A stretch of 11,389 nucleotides of DNA from Acidimicrobiia bacterium (GCA_025934385.1 JAICYE010000029.1:1-11389), one strand, 5' to 3'. Numbered from the stretch's first letter, positions 1 through 6,384 are shown. A program made the numbers and translations. Notes: a model not told the origin generated them from the letters alone.

Positions 1-1
1 C

Positions 2-439
2 CTGCTGGTGCCTTCCCTCGGCCTCGGCACGGCCCCGGCAGTGGCCGCCCTGGGCCTCTACTCGGTGCTGCCGGTGCTGCGGAACACGGTGGTCGGGCTG
101 GCCGAGGTCCCGTCCGACGCCGTCGAGGCCGCCCGGGGTATGGGCATGACCGAGACGCAGGCGCTGTGGCGGGTGCGGCTGCCGCTGGCGCTGCCGGTGG
201 TGGTCGGCGGCGTCCGCGTGGCGGCGGTGACGGCGGTGGGCGTGGCCACGGTGGCGGCGCTGGTGGCGGCCGGCGGGCTCGGCGATTCGATTTTCGCCGG
301 ACTGCGGGCCGACGACCCGACCGAGGTCCTGGCGGCCACGCTGCTCGTCGCCGGGCTGGCCCTGGCCGTCGACGGCGGCCTGGCCCTGGTGGAGCGGCTC
401 CTGCGCCGTGGCCCGGGCCAGCCGGTGTGGCGACGGTGA
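2..439 (+). CDS. Osmoprotectant ABC transporter permease, 5'-truncated by window edge
   Basis: Inner-membrane subunit of a compatible-solute (glycine betaine/choline/proline-like) importer of the OpuCB/YehW type. The frame is open back to base 2, and the visible 145 residues are the C-terminal two thirds of a normal roughly 210-240 aa subunit. The GTG at base 8 is therefore an internal Val, not a start. The segment AVEAARGMGMTETQALWRVR followed by LPLALP is the EAA loop that docks on the ATPase. Hydrophobic stretches before and after it (GLYSVLPVL, VVVGGVRVAAVTAVGVATVAALVAAGGLG and a final LAATLLVAGLALAVDG helix) fit a BPD_transp_1 domain. It is clearly paralogous to the permease at 1425-2144, sharing SVLPVLRNTV/SLLPVLRNTV and the ARGMGM motif. 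Its TGA overlaps the GTG of the ATPase gene in GTGA. The exact substrate cannot be told from the sequence. Confidence 0.9.
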   Translation: MLVPSLGLGTAPAVAALGLYSVLPVLRNTVVGLAEVPSDAVEAARGMGMTETQALWRVRLPLALPVVVGGVRVAAVTAVGVATVAALVAAGGLGDSIFAGLRADDPTEVLAATLLVAGLALAVDGGLALVERLLRRGPGQPVWRR

Positions 440-1428
440 TCCGCTACGACGAGGCGACCAAGCGCTACGGCGCCGACCCGCCGGCCCTCGACCGGCTGTC
501 GCTCGAAGTGCCGGCGGGGGAGACGTGCGTGCTGGTCGGGCCGTCGGGGGGCGGCAAGACGACCGCCCTCAAGCTGGTCAACCGCCTGGTGGAGCCGACC
601 TCGGGCCGGGTCCTGATCGACGGGCGCGACGTCACCTCCACCGACCCGGTCACGCTGCGCCGGGGGATCGGCTACGTCATCCAGCAGGTCGGGCTGTTCC
701 CCCACCTGGACGTGGCCGCCAACGTGGCCACCGTCCCCCGGCTCCTCGGCTGGGACCGCCACCGGATCGACACCCGCGTCGACGAGCTCCTCGACCTCGT
801 CGGGCTCGACCCGGCCACGTATCGCCGACGGCGGCCCGACGAGCTGTCCGGCGGGCAACGGCAGCGGGGCGGCGTCGCCCGGGCCCTGGCCGCCGACCCG
901 CCGGTCCTGCTGATGGACGAGCCGTTCGGCGCCGTCGACCCCGTTACCCGGGCCCGGCTGCAGGACGAGTTCCTCGGGCTCCAGCGGCGGTTGCGGCGGA
1001 CGGTGGTGCTGGTGACCCACGACATCGACGAGGCGCTCCGGCTCGGCGACCGGCTGGCCGTCCTGGCCGGCGGCGGGCGCCTGGAGCAGTACGGGACCCC
1101 GGCCGACGTCCTGGCCCGGCCGGCGACGCCGTTCGTGGCCGACTTCGTCGGTGCCGGCCGGACGCTCCGCCGGCTCGACCTGCTCCCGGCCGCCAGCGCC
1201 CTCGCCCTCTCACGCCCCGCCGCCGTCGACGGCCCGACGGTCTCGGCGGCCGGCACCCTGGCCGACGTGATGACCGCCCTGCTGACGACCGACGCCCCCT
1301 CCGTCCGGGTGGTGGACGGCGACGCGACACTCGGCATCGTGACGCTGGAGTCGATCCGGACGGCGCTGCGCCGCGACACCGGGCCTCAACCAGAACCTCC
1401 CGTTGACAGTGAGGCCGAAGATAGATGA
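436..1428 (+). CDS. Osmoprotectant ABC transporter ATP-binding protein (OpuCA/YehX-like)
   Basis: Cytoplasmic ATPase (330 aa) energising the two flanking permeases. Visible motifs are Walker A GPSGGGKT (35-42), signature LSGGQRQRGGVARAL (137-151), Walker B VLLMDEP (157-163) with catalytic Glu162, and the H-loop VTHD with His195. The signature has Gly-Gly where relatives usually have V/I-G or V-A, a mild deviation. After the ATPase core, residues about 275-315 (LADVMTALL...VRVVDGDATLGIVTLESI) look like one CBS-type repeat. OpuCA/ProV relatives carry a CBS pair linked to ionic-strength sensing, so this is a reduced or partly degenerate version. GTG at 436 is chosen because it forms a GTGA overlap with the upstream stop and gives the family-like N-terminus MIRYDEATKRYG. 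GTG at 427 is an alternative. There is no separate SD, so translation is likely coupled. The stop overlaps the next ATG in ATGA. Confidence 0.92.
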   Translation: MIRYDEATKRYGADPPALDRLSLEVPAGETCVLVGPSGGGKTTALKLVNRLVEPTSGRVLIDGRDVTSTDPVTLRRGIGYVIQQVGLFPHLDVAANVATVPRLLGWDRHRIDTRVDELLDLVGLDPATYRRRRPDELSGGQRQRGGVARALAADPPVLLMDEPFGAVDPVTRARLQDEFLGLQRRLRRTVVLVTHDIDEALRLGDRLAVLAGGGRLEQYGTPADVLARPATPFVADFVGAGRTLRRLDLLPAASALALSRPAAVDGPTVSAAGTLADVMTALLTTDAPSVRVVDGDATLGIVTLESIRTALRRDTGPQPEPPVDSEAEDR

Positions 1429-2144
1429 GGAGGCATCTGCGGCTCGTGGCGACTCCTGTGGTGCTGGTGGCCGCGGCCATGGCGGTCGTGGTCTGGGCCC
1501 ACACGGGCGCCGACGTCGCCGAACTCGGCGTCCTGCGGACGGGCCGCCTCTGGGTGCGGGTCCGGGAGCACATCGCCCTTTGCGCTGTCTCGACCGCCCT
1601 GGCCGTGGCGGTGGCGGTGCCGGCCGGCGTGGCCGCCACCCGGCCGGGCCTGCGCCGCCTGGCCCCGCCGCTCCTGTTCGTGGCCAACGTCGGCCAGTCG
1701 GTGCCGACGATCGCCGTGCTGGCGCTGGCCTTTTCGGTGACCGGGATCGGATTCCGCACGGCGGTGATCGGGCTGTGGGCCTATTCGCTGCTGCCGGTGC
1801 TGCGCAACACCGTGGCCGGCCTGGCCGGCGTCGACCCGGCGGTGGTGGAGGCCGCCCGGGGCATGGGCATGAGCCCGGCCCAAGTGCTGCGGCGGGTGGA
1901 ACTGCCGCTGGCCTGGCCCGTCCTGGTGGCCGGCGTCCGCACGGCCGCCGTCGTCAACGTCGGCACCGCCGCCCTGGCCACGTTCGTCGGCGCCGGCGGC
2001 CTCGGCGCCCTCATCACGGTCGGCCTCGACAACCAGCGCGACCGCATCCTCTACACGGGCGCGGCGCTCACCGCCCTCCTCGCCCTGGCCGTCGACTGGG
2101 CCGTCGCCACCCTCGCCGAGCTGACGGCGCGTGGTTCGCGGTGA
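1425..2144 (+). CDS. Osmoprotectant ABC transporter permease, second subunit
   Basis: Full-length 239 aa membrane subunit of the same importer. A first hydrophobic helix (about 6-25) is followed by a short periplasmic stretch. The BPD_transp_1 domain then has several helices, including HIALCAVSTALAVAVAVPAGVAA and LLFVANVGQSVPTIAVLAL. The EAA loop is VVEAARGMGMSPAQVLRRVE followed by LPLAWP. The QSVPTIAVLALAF segment and the later VGAGGLG are typical of OpuCB/OpuCD/YehW proteins. Unlike some relatives, no substrate-binding domain is fused to its C-terminus, and no binding-protein gene follows, so that subunit must be encoded upstream of the window or elsewhere. The start is fixed by the ATGA overlap with the ATPase stop. 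A weak GAGG at 1411-1414 lies upstream. The two permeases probably form a heterodimer. Confidence 0.92.
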   Translation: MRRHLRLVATPVVLVAAAMAVVVWAHTGADVAELGVLRTGRLWVRVREHIALCAVSTALAVAVAVPAGVAATRPGLRRLAPPLLFVANVGQSVPTIAVLALAFSVTGIGFRTAVIGLWAYSLLPVLRNTVAGLAGVDPAVVEAARGMGMSPAQVLRRVELPLAWPVLVAGVRTAAVVNVGTAALATFVGAGGLGALITVGLDNQRDRILYTGAALTALLALAVDWAVATLAELTARGSR

Positions 2145-2167
2145 GCGGCCCGGGGAAGCATTCCGGT

Positions 2168-2428
2168 ATGGAAGAGAATCCCGTCCCGGACGAGAAGAAG
2201 CCCCGGTTCGACCCGAAGAGCGGCAAGACCGAGCCGCCCGCCAGCGAGGTGGAGGGCGCCCGGATCATGGCCAACGAGGCCCGCGAGGAACTCGAGGACG
2301 AGCTGCCGCTGGAAGACAAGGAAGTCCGCCAGCTGGCCGAGGACTACGTCACCCGGCGGGGTGCCGACGACACCGAGGACTTCGAGGAGTACGTCGAGGA
2401 ACAGGCCGGGCGCTCAGGCCGAGCGTGA
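2168..2428 (+). CDS. Small acidic hypothetical protein (86 aa)
   Basis: I do not recognise a characterised family. The 86 residues contain 27 Asp/Glu against 13 Lys/Arg, giving a strong net negative charge. There is no signal peptide, membrane segment or cysteine. The first 27 residues are Pro/Lys-rich and probably disordered. Residues 28-62 (EVEGARIMANEAREELEDEL...VRQLAEDYV) could form amphipathic helix, and the tail DDTEDFEEYVEEQ is again acidic. A purine-rich GGGGAAG at 2152-2158, 9 nt before the ATG, serves as the ribosome-binding site. The start lies 23 bp after the permease stop, so it may ride on the importer transcript, which could hint at a salt/osmotic-stress role, but this is only inference. 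Its last 15 bases overlap the 3' end of the opposite-strand helicase gene. Amino-acid composition and the SD support a real gene, with function unknown. Confidence 0.72.
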   Translation: MEENPVPDEKKPRFDPKSGKTEPPASEVEGARIMANEAREELEDELPLEDKEVRQLAEDYVTRRGADDTEDFEEYVEEQAGRSGRA

Positions 2429-4453
2429 CGCCGAGCAGCGGGCCACGAGGGCGAGCAGCTCGTCGCCGTAGCGTTCGACCTTGAGCGGACCGAGGCCCGG
2501 GAGGGCCATCAGCGCGCCCCGGTCGGCCGGGAGCGCCTCGGCCACGGCGGCCAGCGTGGCGTCGTGGAAGATCACCTGGGCCGGCACGGCCGACGCCCGG
2601 GCCAGCGCCTTGCGCCAGGCCACGAGCTCAGCCAGGACCCGGGGGTCGGCCGCTTCCCCGACCATCGGCCGGGGGCGCCCGGCGGCGGCCCGGGCCCGGG
2701 CCAGGCGGGCCCGCTCGGCGGTGATAGCCGCCTGCCAGTCGCCGTCGCCACCGGGCCCGAAGGCGGCCAGAGCGGCCTCGATGGAAGCCAGATAGGGGCT
2801 GGCCTGGCGCGACATCTCCCGACCGCCGAGCGTGCGGCGCTGCGCCCAGCTGAGGTGCAGCTCCCGCTCCGCCCGGGTGAGGGCGACGTAGAGCAGCCGC
2901 CGCTCCTCGGCCAGGGCGGCGGGCGTCTCGGCGTAGGCGATCGGCACGAGGCCACGCTCGAGCCCGGTCAGGAACACGACCGGCCACTCCAGGCCCTTGG
3001 CCTTGTGGAAGGTGAGCAGCTCGATGGCGTCGGTGGCGGTCGGGTCTTCGTCGGCGAGCGCCGTAACCAGGTAGGCCAGGAACCCGGCGGCGGTGCCGTC
3101 GCCGTCGCCGGCCGACAGGTAGTCGTGGCCGAGGCGGACGAGGGCGTCGACGTGGTCCCGCCGGTCGCGGGCCGCCTCCTCGCCGCCGCCGGCCTCCTCG
3201 GCCCATTCCACGAGGCAGGCCAGATGGGCGACGAGCGGCAGGCCGGGCGCGGCGGCGGCCGCCCGGCGGAGCTCCTCGAGGCCGGCGACCACCGCCGGCC
3301 GGTCGAGGAAGCGGGCCGCCCCCCGCACCCGGTAGGGGACGCCGGCCGCCCGCAGGGCCGCCTCCAGCGGCGCCGACTGGGCGTTGGTCCGGTAGAGGAC
3401 GGCGGTGCCGGACCACGGCGCGCCGGGCTGGTGGGCGGCCTGCAGCGCCCGGGACAGCGCGCCGGCCTCGTCTCGGTCGGAGGCGTAGGCCGTGATCGTC
3501 GGCAGCGGCCCGTCGGCCAGCGTCGGCCGCAGCGGCTTCTTGCTCCGGGCCCCGCCGGGCAGGACGGCGTGGGCGGCGGCGAGCACCTGGGGCGTCGACC
3601 GGTAGTTCTCCTCCAGCCGGACGACCCCGGCCCCGGGGAAGTGGCGGGAAAAATGCACCAGATAGCCGGCGTCGGCCCCGGTGAAGCCGTAGACGGCCTG
3701 GTCGTCGTCGCCGACGACGCAGAGGTCACGGCGGCCGCCGAGCCAGAGGCGCAGAAGCCGGAACTGGGCGGGGTTCACGTCCTGGAACTCGTCGACGAAC
3801 AGGTGCCGGTGTTGCCACCGGACGACGGCGGCGAACTCGGCGTCGGTCTCCAGCGCGTCGCCCAGGCGCCAGAGCAGGTCGTCGAAGTCGACCACGCCCC
3901 GGTGGCCCTTCTCGGTCTCGTAGCGGTCGTAGAGCGAGGCGATCTCGACGGCCGGGCGGGACGTGGCCCGCCCGGCGGCGGCGACCGCCTCCTCGTAGGC
4001 ATCGGGGACGATCAGACGGGCCTTGGCCCACTCGATCTCGCCGGCCACCTCGGCCGCCTCCGCTCCGACGGCCGGGCCGCCGCCGAGGAGCGGAGCCAGG
4101 ATCCGGGCCTTGCGCTCCAGCAACGCCGGCACCGCCTCCCCGCGGTCGCGCCAGCGGCGGCGGAGCTGGGCCAGGGCCAGGCCGTGGAACGTGCCCGACG
4201 TGACGGCCCGGCCGACGCCGAGCCCGCCGAGCCGGTCGGACAGCTCGCCGGCGGCCTTGCGGGTGAAGGTGACGGCCAGGACGTGCCGGGCCTCGACGAC
4301 GCCCGTCGCCGCCAGCCAGGCGATCCGCCGGGTGAGGACGCGGGTCTTCCCCGAGCCGGCCCCGGCCAGGATGGCCAGCGGCGCGGCGGAGGTGGTGACG
4401 GCCTCCCGCTGGCGCTCGTTCAGATCGGACAGGAGCCGGTCGCCATCGCCCAT
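2414..4453 (-). CDS. uvrD2: UvrD2-like superfamily 1A DNA helicase with HRDC domain
   Basis: ATP-dependent 3'-5' DNA helicase/translocase of the UvrD/PcrA family, 679 aa. Motifs in order: Q-motif LNERQREAV (11-19), Walker A AGAGSGKT (30-37), motif Ia TFTRKAAGEL (62-71), motif II VDEFQD (220-225), motif III GDDDQAVYGFTGA (248-260), motif IV EENYRST (281-287), motif V TFHKAKGLEWPVVF (481-494) and motif VI LYVALTRAERELH (521-533). Residues about 605-675 (LAELVAWRKALARASAVPAQVIF...LMALPGLGPLKVERYGDELLALV) form an HRDC domain. This architecture and length match actinobacterial UvrD2 rather than UvrD1/PcrA. Mycobacterial UvrD2 has a four-cysteine module before the HRDC, but here the linker (about 550-604) has no cysteine, and the whole protein has only three. 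No SD precedes the ATG. A TACCGT box ends 6 nt upstream, so the mRNA is probably leaderless. Its likely role is DNA repair. Confidence 0.93.
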   Translation of the reverse strand: MGDGDRLLSDLNERQREAVTTSAAPLAILAGAGSGKTRVLTRRIAWLAATGVVEARHVLAVTFTRKAAGELSDRLGGLGVGRAVTSGTFHGLALAQLRRRWRDRGEAVPALLERKARILAPLLGGGPAVGAEAAEVAGEIEWAKARLIVPDAYEEAVAAAGRATSRPAVEIASLYDRYETEKGHRGVVDFDDLLWRLGDALETDAEFAAVVRWQHRHLFVDEFQDVNPAQFRLLRLWLGGRRDLCVVGDDDQAVYGFTGADAGYLVHFSRHFPGAGVVRLEENYRSTPQVLAAAHAVLPGGARSKKPLRPTLADGPLPTITAYASDRDEAGALSRALQAAHQPGAPWSGTAVLYRTNAQSAPLEAALRAAGVPYRVRGAARFLDRPAVVAGLEELRRAAAAAPGLPLVAHLACLVEWAEEAGGGEEAARDRRDHVDALVRLGHDYLSAGDGDGTAAGFLAYLVTALADEDPTATDAIELLTFHKAKGLEWPVVFLTGLERGLVPIAYAETPAALAEERRLLYVALTRAERELHLSWAQRRTLGGREMSRQASPYLASIEAALAAFGPGGDGDWQAAITAERARLARARAAAGRPRPMVGEAADPRVLAELVAWRKALARASAVPAQVIFHDATLAAVAEALPADRGALMALPGLGPLKVERYGDELLALVARCSASRSA

Positions 4454-4482
4454 GAGGGGACGGTACCGGCGGACTGTGACAG
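4454..4482 (-). promoter_or_regulatory. Candidate DNA-damage-type promoter of uvrD2 (RecA-NDp-like), leaderless
   Basis: Read on the minus strand, CTGTCACAG (4482-4474), exactly 8 bases (4473-4466) and TACCGT (4465-4460) precede the ATG by 6 nt. The mycobacterial RecA-independent damage promoter is tTGTCRgtg-N8-TAnnnT. The core TGTCR, the N8 spacing and TAnnnT all match, while three of the less conserved flanking bases differ. Six bases from the -10 box to the ATG places the transcription start at or next to the start codon. Confidence 0.55.
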
Positions 4483-4546
4483 GAATGGTGGATACCGGCG
4501 AGCCGGGACCTCTGCGACTCCGTCACCGATTCCTTCCGGACGGCCG

Positions 4547-4576
4547 TTGACGGGCCGGCCGGGCCGCCGGTATCGT
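4547..4576 (+). promoter_or_regulatory. Sigma70-type promoter candidate facing the 4583-4785 gap
   Basis: TTGACG (4547-4552), an 18-base spacer and TATCGT (4571-4576) fit the primary sigma factor consensus of actinobacteria (TTGAC-N16-18-TANNNT) well. It points to the plus strand, where the next annotated plus gene lies more than 700 bp away, so its expected product is an RNA starting near 4583. Confidence 0.5.
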
Positions 4577-4582
4577 TTCCCT

Positions 4583-4785
4583 CGGCGGTCAGGCCTGCAA
4601 GGGCCGGGCGGCCGGAGGGAGCACCGGAGCCAGGGTGCCGAGTCCGTCCTCGGGCGGAGAGCGGCGCCACCGAAGCCGGTCCCGCGAGGGGCAGGCGAAC
4701 CGGGGCGAGGGTGGATCCCGAGCGGGGAAACGGCCCCGAGGAGCACGGAACCCGGGTTCGCCCGGCGAAGGCTACTCGGGGCTTC
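4583..4785 (+). ncRNA. Candidate structured noncoding RNA of about 200 nt
   Basis: The 318-bp gap 4454-4771 has no convincing gene. Its plus strand shows a layered set of perfect complements. An outer pair of helices joins 4593-4596 to 4769-4772 and GCCGGGCG (4603-4610) to CGCCCGGC (4759-4766). Inner hairpins are GCACC/GGTGC (4621-4625/4634-4638), GCGG/CCGC with ACCG-AAGC-CGGT inside (4661-4685), and CGGGG-AAACGG-CCCCG (4723-4738). An alternative pairing joins GCCCCGAG (4733-4740) to CTCGGGGC (4775-4782). A promoter lies just upstream. I could not match it to RNase P RNA, tmRNA, SRP RNA, 6S or a known riboswitch by eye. In such GC-rich DNA some complementarity arises by chance. The 3' end would run antisense into the DUF2505 gene. 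Confidence 0.35.
4752..4765 (-). terminator. GC hairpin just after the DUF2505 stop, possible terminator
   Basis: CCGGG, a 4-base loop and CCCGG form a perfect 5-bp stem that begins 6 bases after the TAG of the minus-strand gene. A second GC hairpin (4738-4723) follows on the same strand. There is no U-run, as is common in high-GC actinobacteria. The same bases take part in the plus-strand RNA structure proposed for this gap, so the assignment is uncertain. Confidence 0.35.
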
Positions 4786-5278
4786 CTCGCGTCTTGAGCA
4801 GCTCTTCGACGACGGCGACCTCGGCGGCGAGGTGCTCCCGCAGCCCGGAGACGATGGCGCCCTCCACCTTCCGGCCCACCAGGGGCACCCGTACCACGAC
4901 GTCGCCCTGCGACATCCGCCGGGTCTGTCCGTCCCCGGCCGGCTCGAACCGGGACGAACCGTCGAAGCGGAGCCGGTCGGCGTAGTTGTCGGGCTTCATC
5001 GTGAACGCCACGGTGTGCCGCGACAGGTCGTGGACCGACTCCTCCACCCAGCTCAGCTTCTCCGGGTCGACGACCTTCGTCACGGCCGGCGAGAGATTCC
5101 CGGTGAACCGGAAGCGCACCGCCAGCCGCACCTCGGAGCCGTCCTCCCGCCGGTCGAGGACTTCGGGGCGCCCCAGCTTCGGCAGCTCCCCGAGCCGCTG
5201 GTAGAAGCGGGGCTCGGTGTAGAGGCGGGCCACCGACTCCATCGCCCCGTCGATGACCTGCTCGATCTCGAACCGCAT
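4772..5278 (-). CDS. DUF2505 family protein (SRPBCC/START-like fold)
   Basis: A 168 aa soluble protein without signal peptide. The pattern MRFEIEQVIDGAMESVARLYTEPRFYQRL..., alternating strands in the middle (LSWVEESVHDLSRHTVAFTMKPDNY) and a long C-terminal amphipathic helix (KVEGAIVSGLREHLAAEVAVVEELLKTR) matches the actinobacterial DUF2505 family. These proteins resemble polyketide-cyclase/START-like ligand-binding proteins, and the function and ligand are unknown. Length is normal for the family. There is no SD before the ATG, but TAGCGT (5292-5287) ends 8 nt upstream, so the transcript is probably leaderless. It is divergent from the ACT-domain gene, with only 32 bp between start codons. 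Confidence 0.82.
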   Translation of the reverse strand: MRFEIEQVIDGAMESVARLYTEPRFYQRLGELPKLGRPEVLDRREDGSEVRLAVRFRFTGNLSPAVTKVVDPEKLSWVEESVHDLSRHTVAFTMKPDNYADRLRFDGSSRFEPAGDGQTRRMSQGDVVVRVPLVGRKVEGAIVSGLREHLAAEVAVVEELLKTRGSPE

Positions 5279-5310
5279 GGCCGGCCACGCTATTGCGTAG
5301 GCTGCGAACC
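5279..5310. promoter_or_regulatory. Compact divergent promoter with two TANNNT boxes
   Basis: The 32 bp between the two start codons hold TAGCGT on the minus strand (5292-5287), 8 nt before the DUF2505 ATG, and TAGGCT on the plus strand (5298-5303), 7 nt before GTG 5311. Neither gene has an SD. No convincing -35 hexamers are seen, and they would have to lie inside the opposite coding regions. Confidence 0.5.
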
Positions 5311-5853
5311 GTGGTGAACCAGTTTGCGGTGTGGGCCCTCGGCGCCGACCGGCCGGGCATCGTGGCCGCCGTGACCGGCGTGCTGCTCCGGATGGGCTGC
5401 AACCTGAAGGACTGTTCGATGACCGTGCTGTCGCGGCACTTCGCCATGATGATGCTGGTCGAGGCGCCCGACGACGTGCCCGCCCACGCCCTCGAGGCGG
5501 CGCTGGCGGAGGCCGAGGCCAACTTCGACCTCACGGTGGCCGTCCGCCCGCTCGGCGAGGGGGCGATGCTGTTCGTCGAGGGCGAGCCGTTCATCGTCTC
5601 CGTCTACGGCTCCGACCACCCGGGGATCGTCCACCACATCGCCAGCGTCCTCGCCGACCACAGCGTGAACATCACCGACGTCAACACCCGCGTCCTCGGC
5701 GAGGAGGACGGCGAGCCGGTCTACGCCATGCTGCTCGAGGTGACGCTGCCCCGCAGCCTCGACCCGGCCGCCCTCGACAACCGGATCCAGGCGGTGGCCA
5801 AGGAACTCGGCGTCGACGCCAGCCTCCACCCGGCCGACGCGGACGTCCTCTAG
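5311..5853 (+). CDS. Tandem ACT-domain protein, GcvR-like
   Basis: A 180 aa cytoplasmic protein of two ACT domains, about residues 5-82 and 92-172. Each opens with the ACT signature strand and turn (FAVWALGADRPGIVAAVTGVL and FIVSVYGSDHPGIVHHIASVL), and the second continues with VNITDVNTRVL. No enzymatic or DNA-binding domain is attached. This layout is that of glycine-cleavage-system repressor (GcvR)-like regulators, which bind small ligands, usually amino acids, and act through protein contacts. Ligand and partner cannot be told here. GTG 5311 is preferred because TAGGCT ends 7 nt before it and no SD is present, but GTG 5314 is equally possible. The deformylase gene starts 23 bp downstream on the same strand, suggesting an operon. 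Confidence 0.85.
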   Translation: MVNQFAVWALGADRPGIVAAVTGVLLRMGCNLKDCSMTVLSRHFAMMMLVEAPDDVPAHALEAALAEAEANFDLTVAVRPLGEGAMLFVEGEPFIVSVYGSDHPGIVHHIASVLADHSVNITDVNTRVLGEEDGEPVYAMLLEVTLPRSLDPAALDNRIQAVAKELGVDASLHPADADVL

Positions 5854-5876
5854 GTCCCGGCCGAGGCAACCGGCCG

Positions 5877-6380
5877 GTGCCCGTCCGCCCCGTCGTCCGC
5901 CTGCCGGAGCATGTGCTGAAGCGGGTGGCCGACCCGATCGGCGAGATCGGGCCGGAGGAGAAGGCGCTCGCCGCCGATCTCCTCGACACGATGTTCGCCT
6001 CGCCGTCGTGCGTCGGCGTGGCCGCCCCGCAGATCGGCGTCTCCCTGCGGGCCTTCTCCGTTGACGTGACCGGTCACAAGAAGGCCGACTCCTGCCACGG
6101 CCCCCTCGTCCTCTTCAACCCCGTGCTCGTCCTGGCCCGGCACCAGGAGCTGGCCCGGGAGGGCTGCCTGTCGGTGCCCGACTTCACCGGCAACGTCGCC
6201 CGGGCGACCGAGGTCGTGGTGCGGGGGCTCACGCCCGACGGCGTGCCCCGGGTGATCGAGGCCAACGCCTTCGAGGCCCGGGCTTTGCTCCACGAGCTCG
6301 ACCATCTGGACGGGCTGCTGTTCATCGACCGCGTTGGCTCGCTCTCGACCGATGTGTTCCGCCGCAAGCGGTACAGGTGA
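5877..6380 (+). CDS. def: Peptide deformylase
   Basis: Metal-dependent hydrolase removing the formyl group from nascent N-terminal Met (167 aa). All three active-site motifs are present: CVGVAAPQIG (45-54), EGCLSVP (95-101) and LLHELDHLDG (137-146). Cys97, His139 and His143 are the expected metal ligands, Glu140 the catalytic base, and Gln52 is conserved. Two small departures are visible. Cys45 stands where motif 1 (GxGxAAxQ) has its first Gly, and Leu138 precedes the HExDH, where E. coli has Gln. Neither touches a catalytic residue. The GTG start at 5877 is chosen because it gives the normal N-terminus (RPVVRLPEHVLKRVADPI...) and has GAGG at 5863-5866. High-GC actinobacteria often carry more than one deformylase, so this may not be the only copy. 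Confidence 0.93.
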   Translation: MPVRPVVRLPEHVLKRVADPIGEIGPEEKALAADLLDTMFASPSCVGVAAPQIGVSLRAFSVDVTGHKKADSCHGPLVLFNPVLVLARHQELAREGCLSVPDFTGNVARATEVVVRGLTPDGVPRVIEANAFEARALLHELDHLDGLLFIDRVGSLSTDVFRRKRYR

Positions 6381-6384
6381 GTCG

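Noticed and set aside
1403..1408. Perfect TTGACA hexamer before the second permease
   Set aside because: No TANNNT at 16-18 bp spacing, and the position lies inside the ATPase coding end of a tightly overlapping operon.
4700..4727. GAGGGTGGATCCCG resembles the T-box antiterminator motif (TGGNACCGCG)
   Set aside because: The ACC of the core is replaced, no Stem I specifier features were found, and no aminoacyl-tRNA synthetase or amino-acid gene lies downstream on that strand.
4751..4766. GGGTTCG resembling a tRNA/tmRNA T-arm
   Set aside because: It forms a simple CCGGG-TTCG-CCCGG hairpin. The seven-base T-loop, acceptor stem and anticodon arm are absent.
2564..5317. Very long open frame (917 codons) on the plus strand
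   Set aside because: It is antisense to the motif-complete uvrD2 and DUF2505 genes, is low-complexity Gly/Arg/Pro/Val-rich, and is open only because of high GC. No domain is recognisable.
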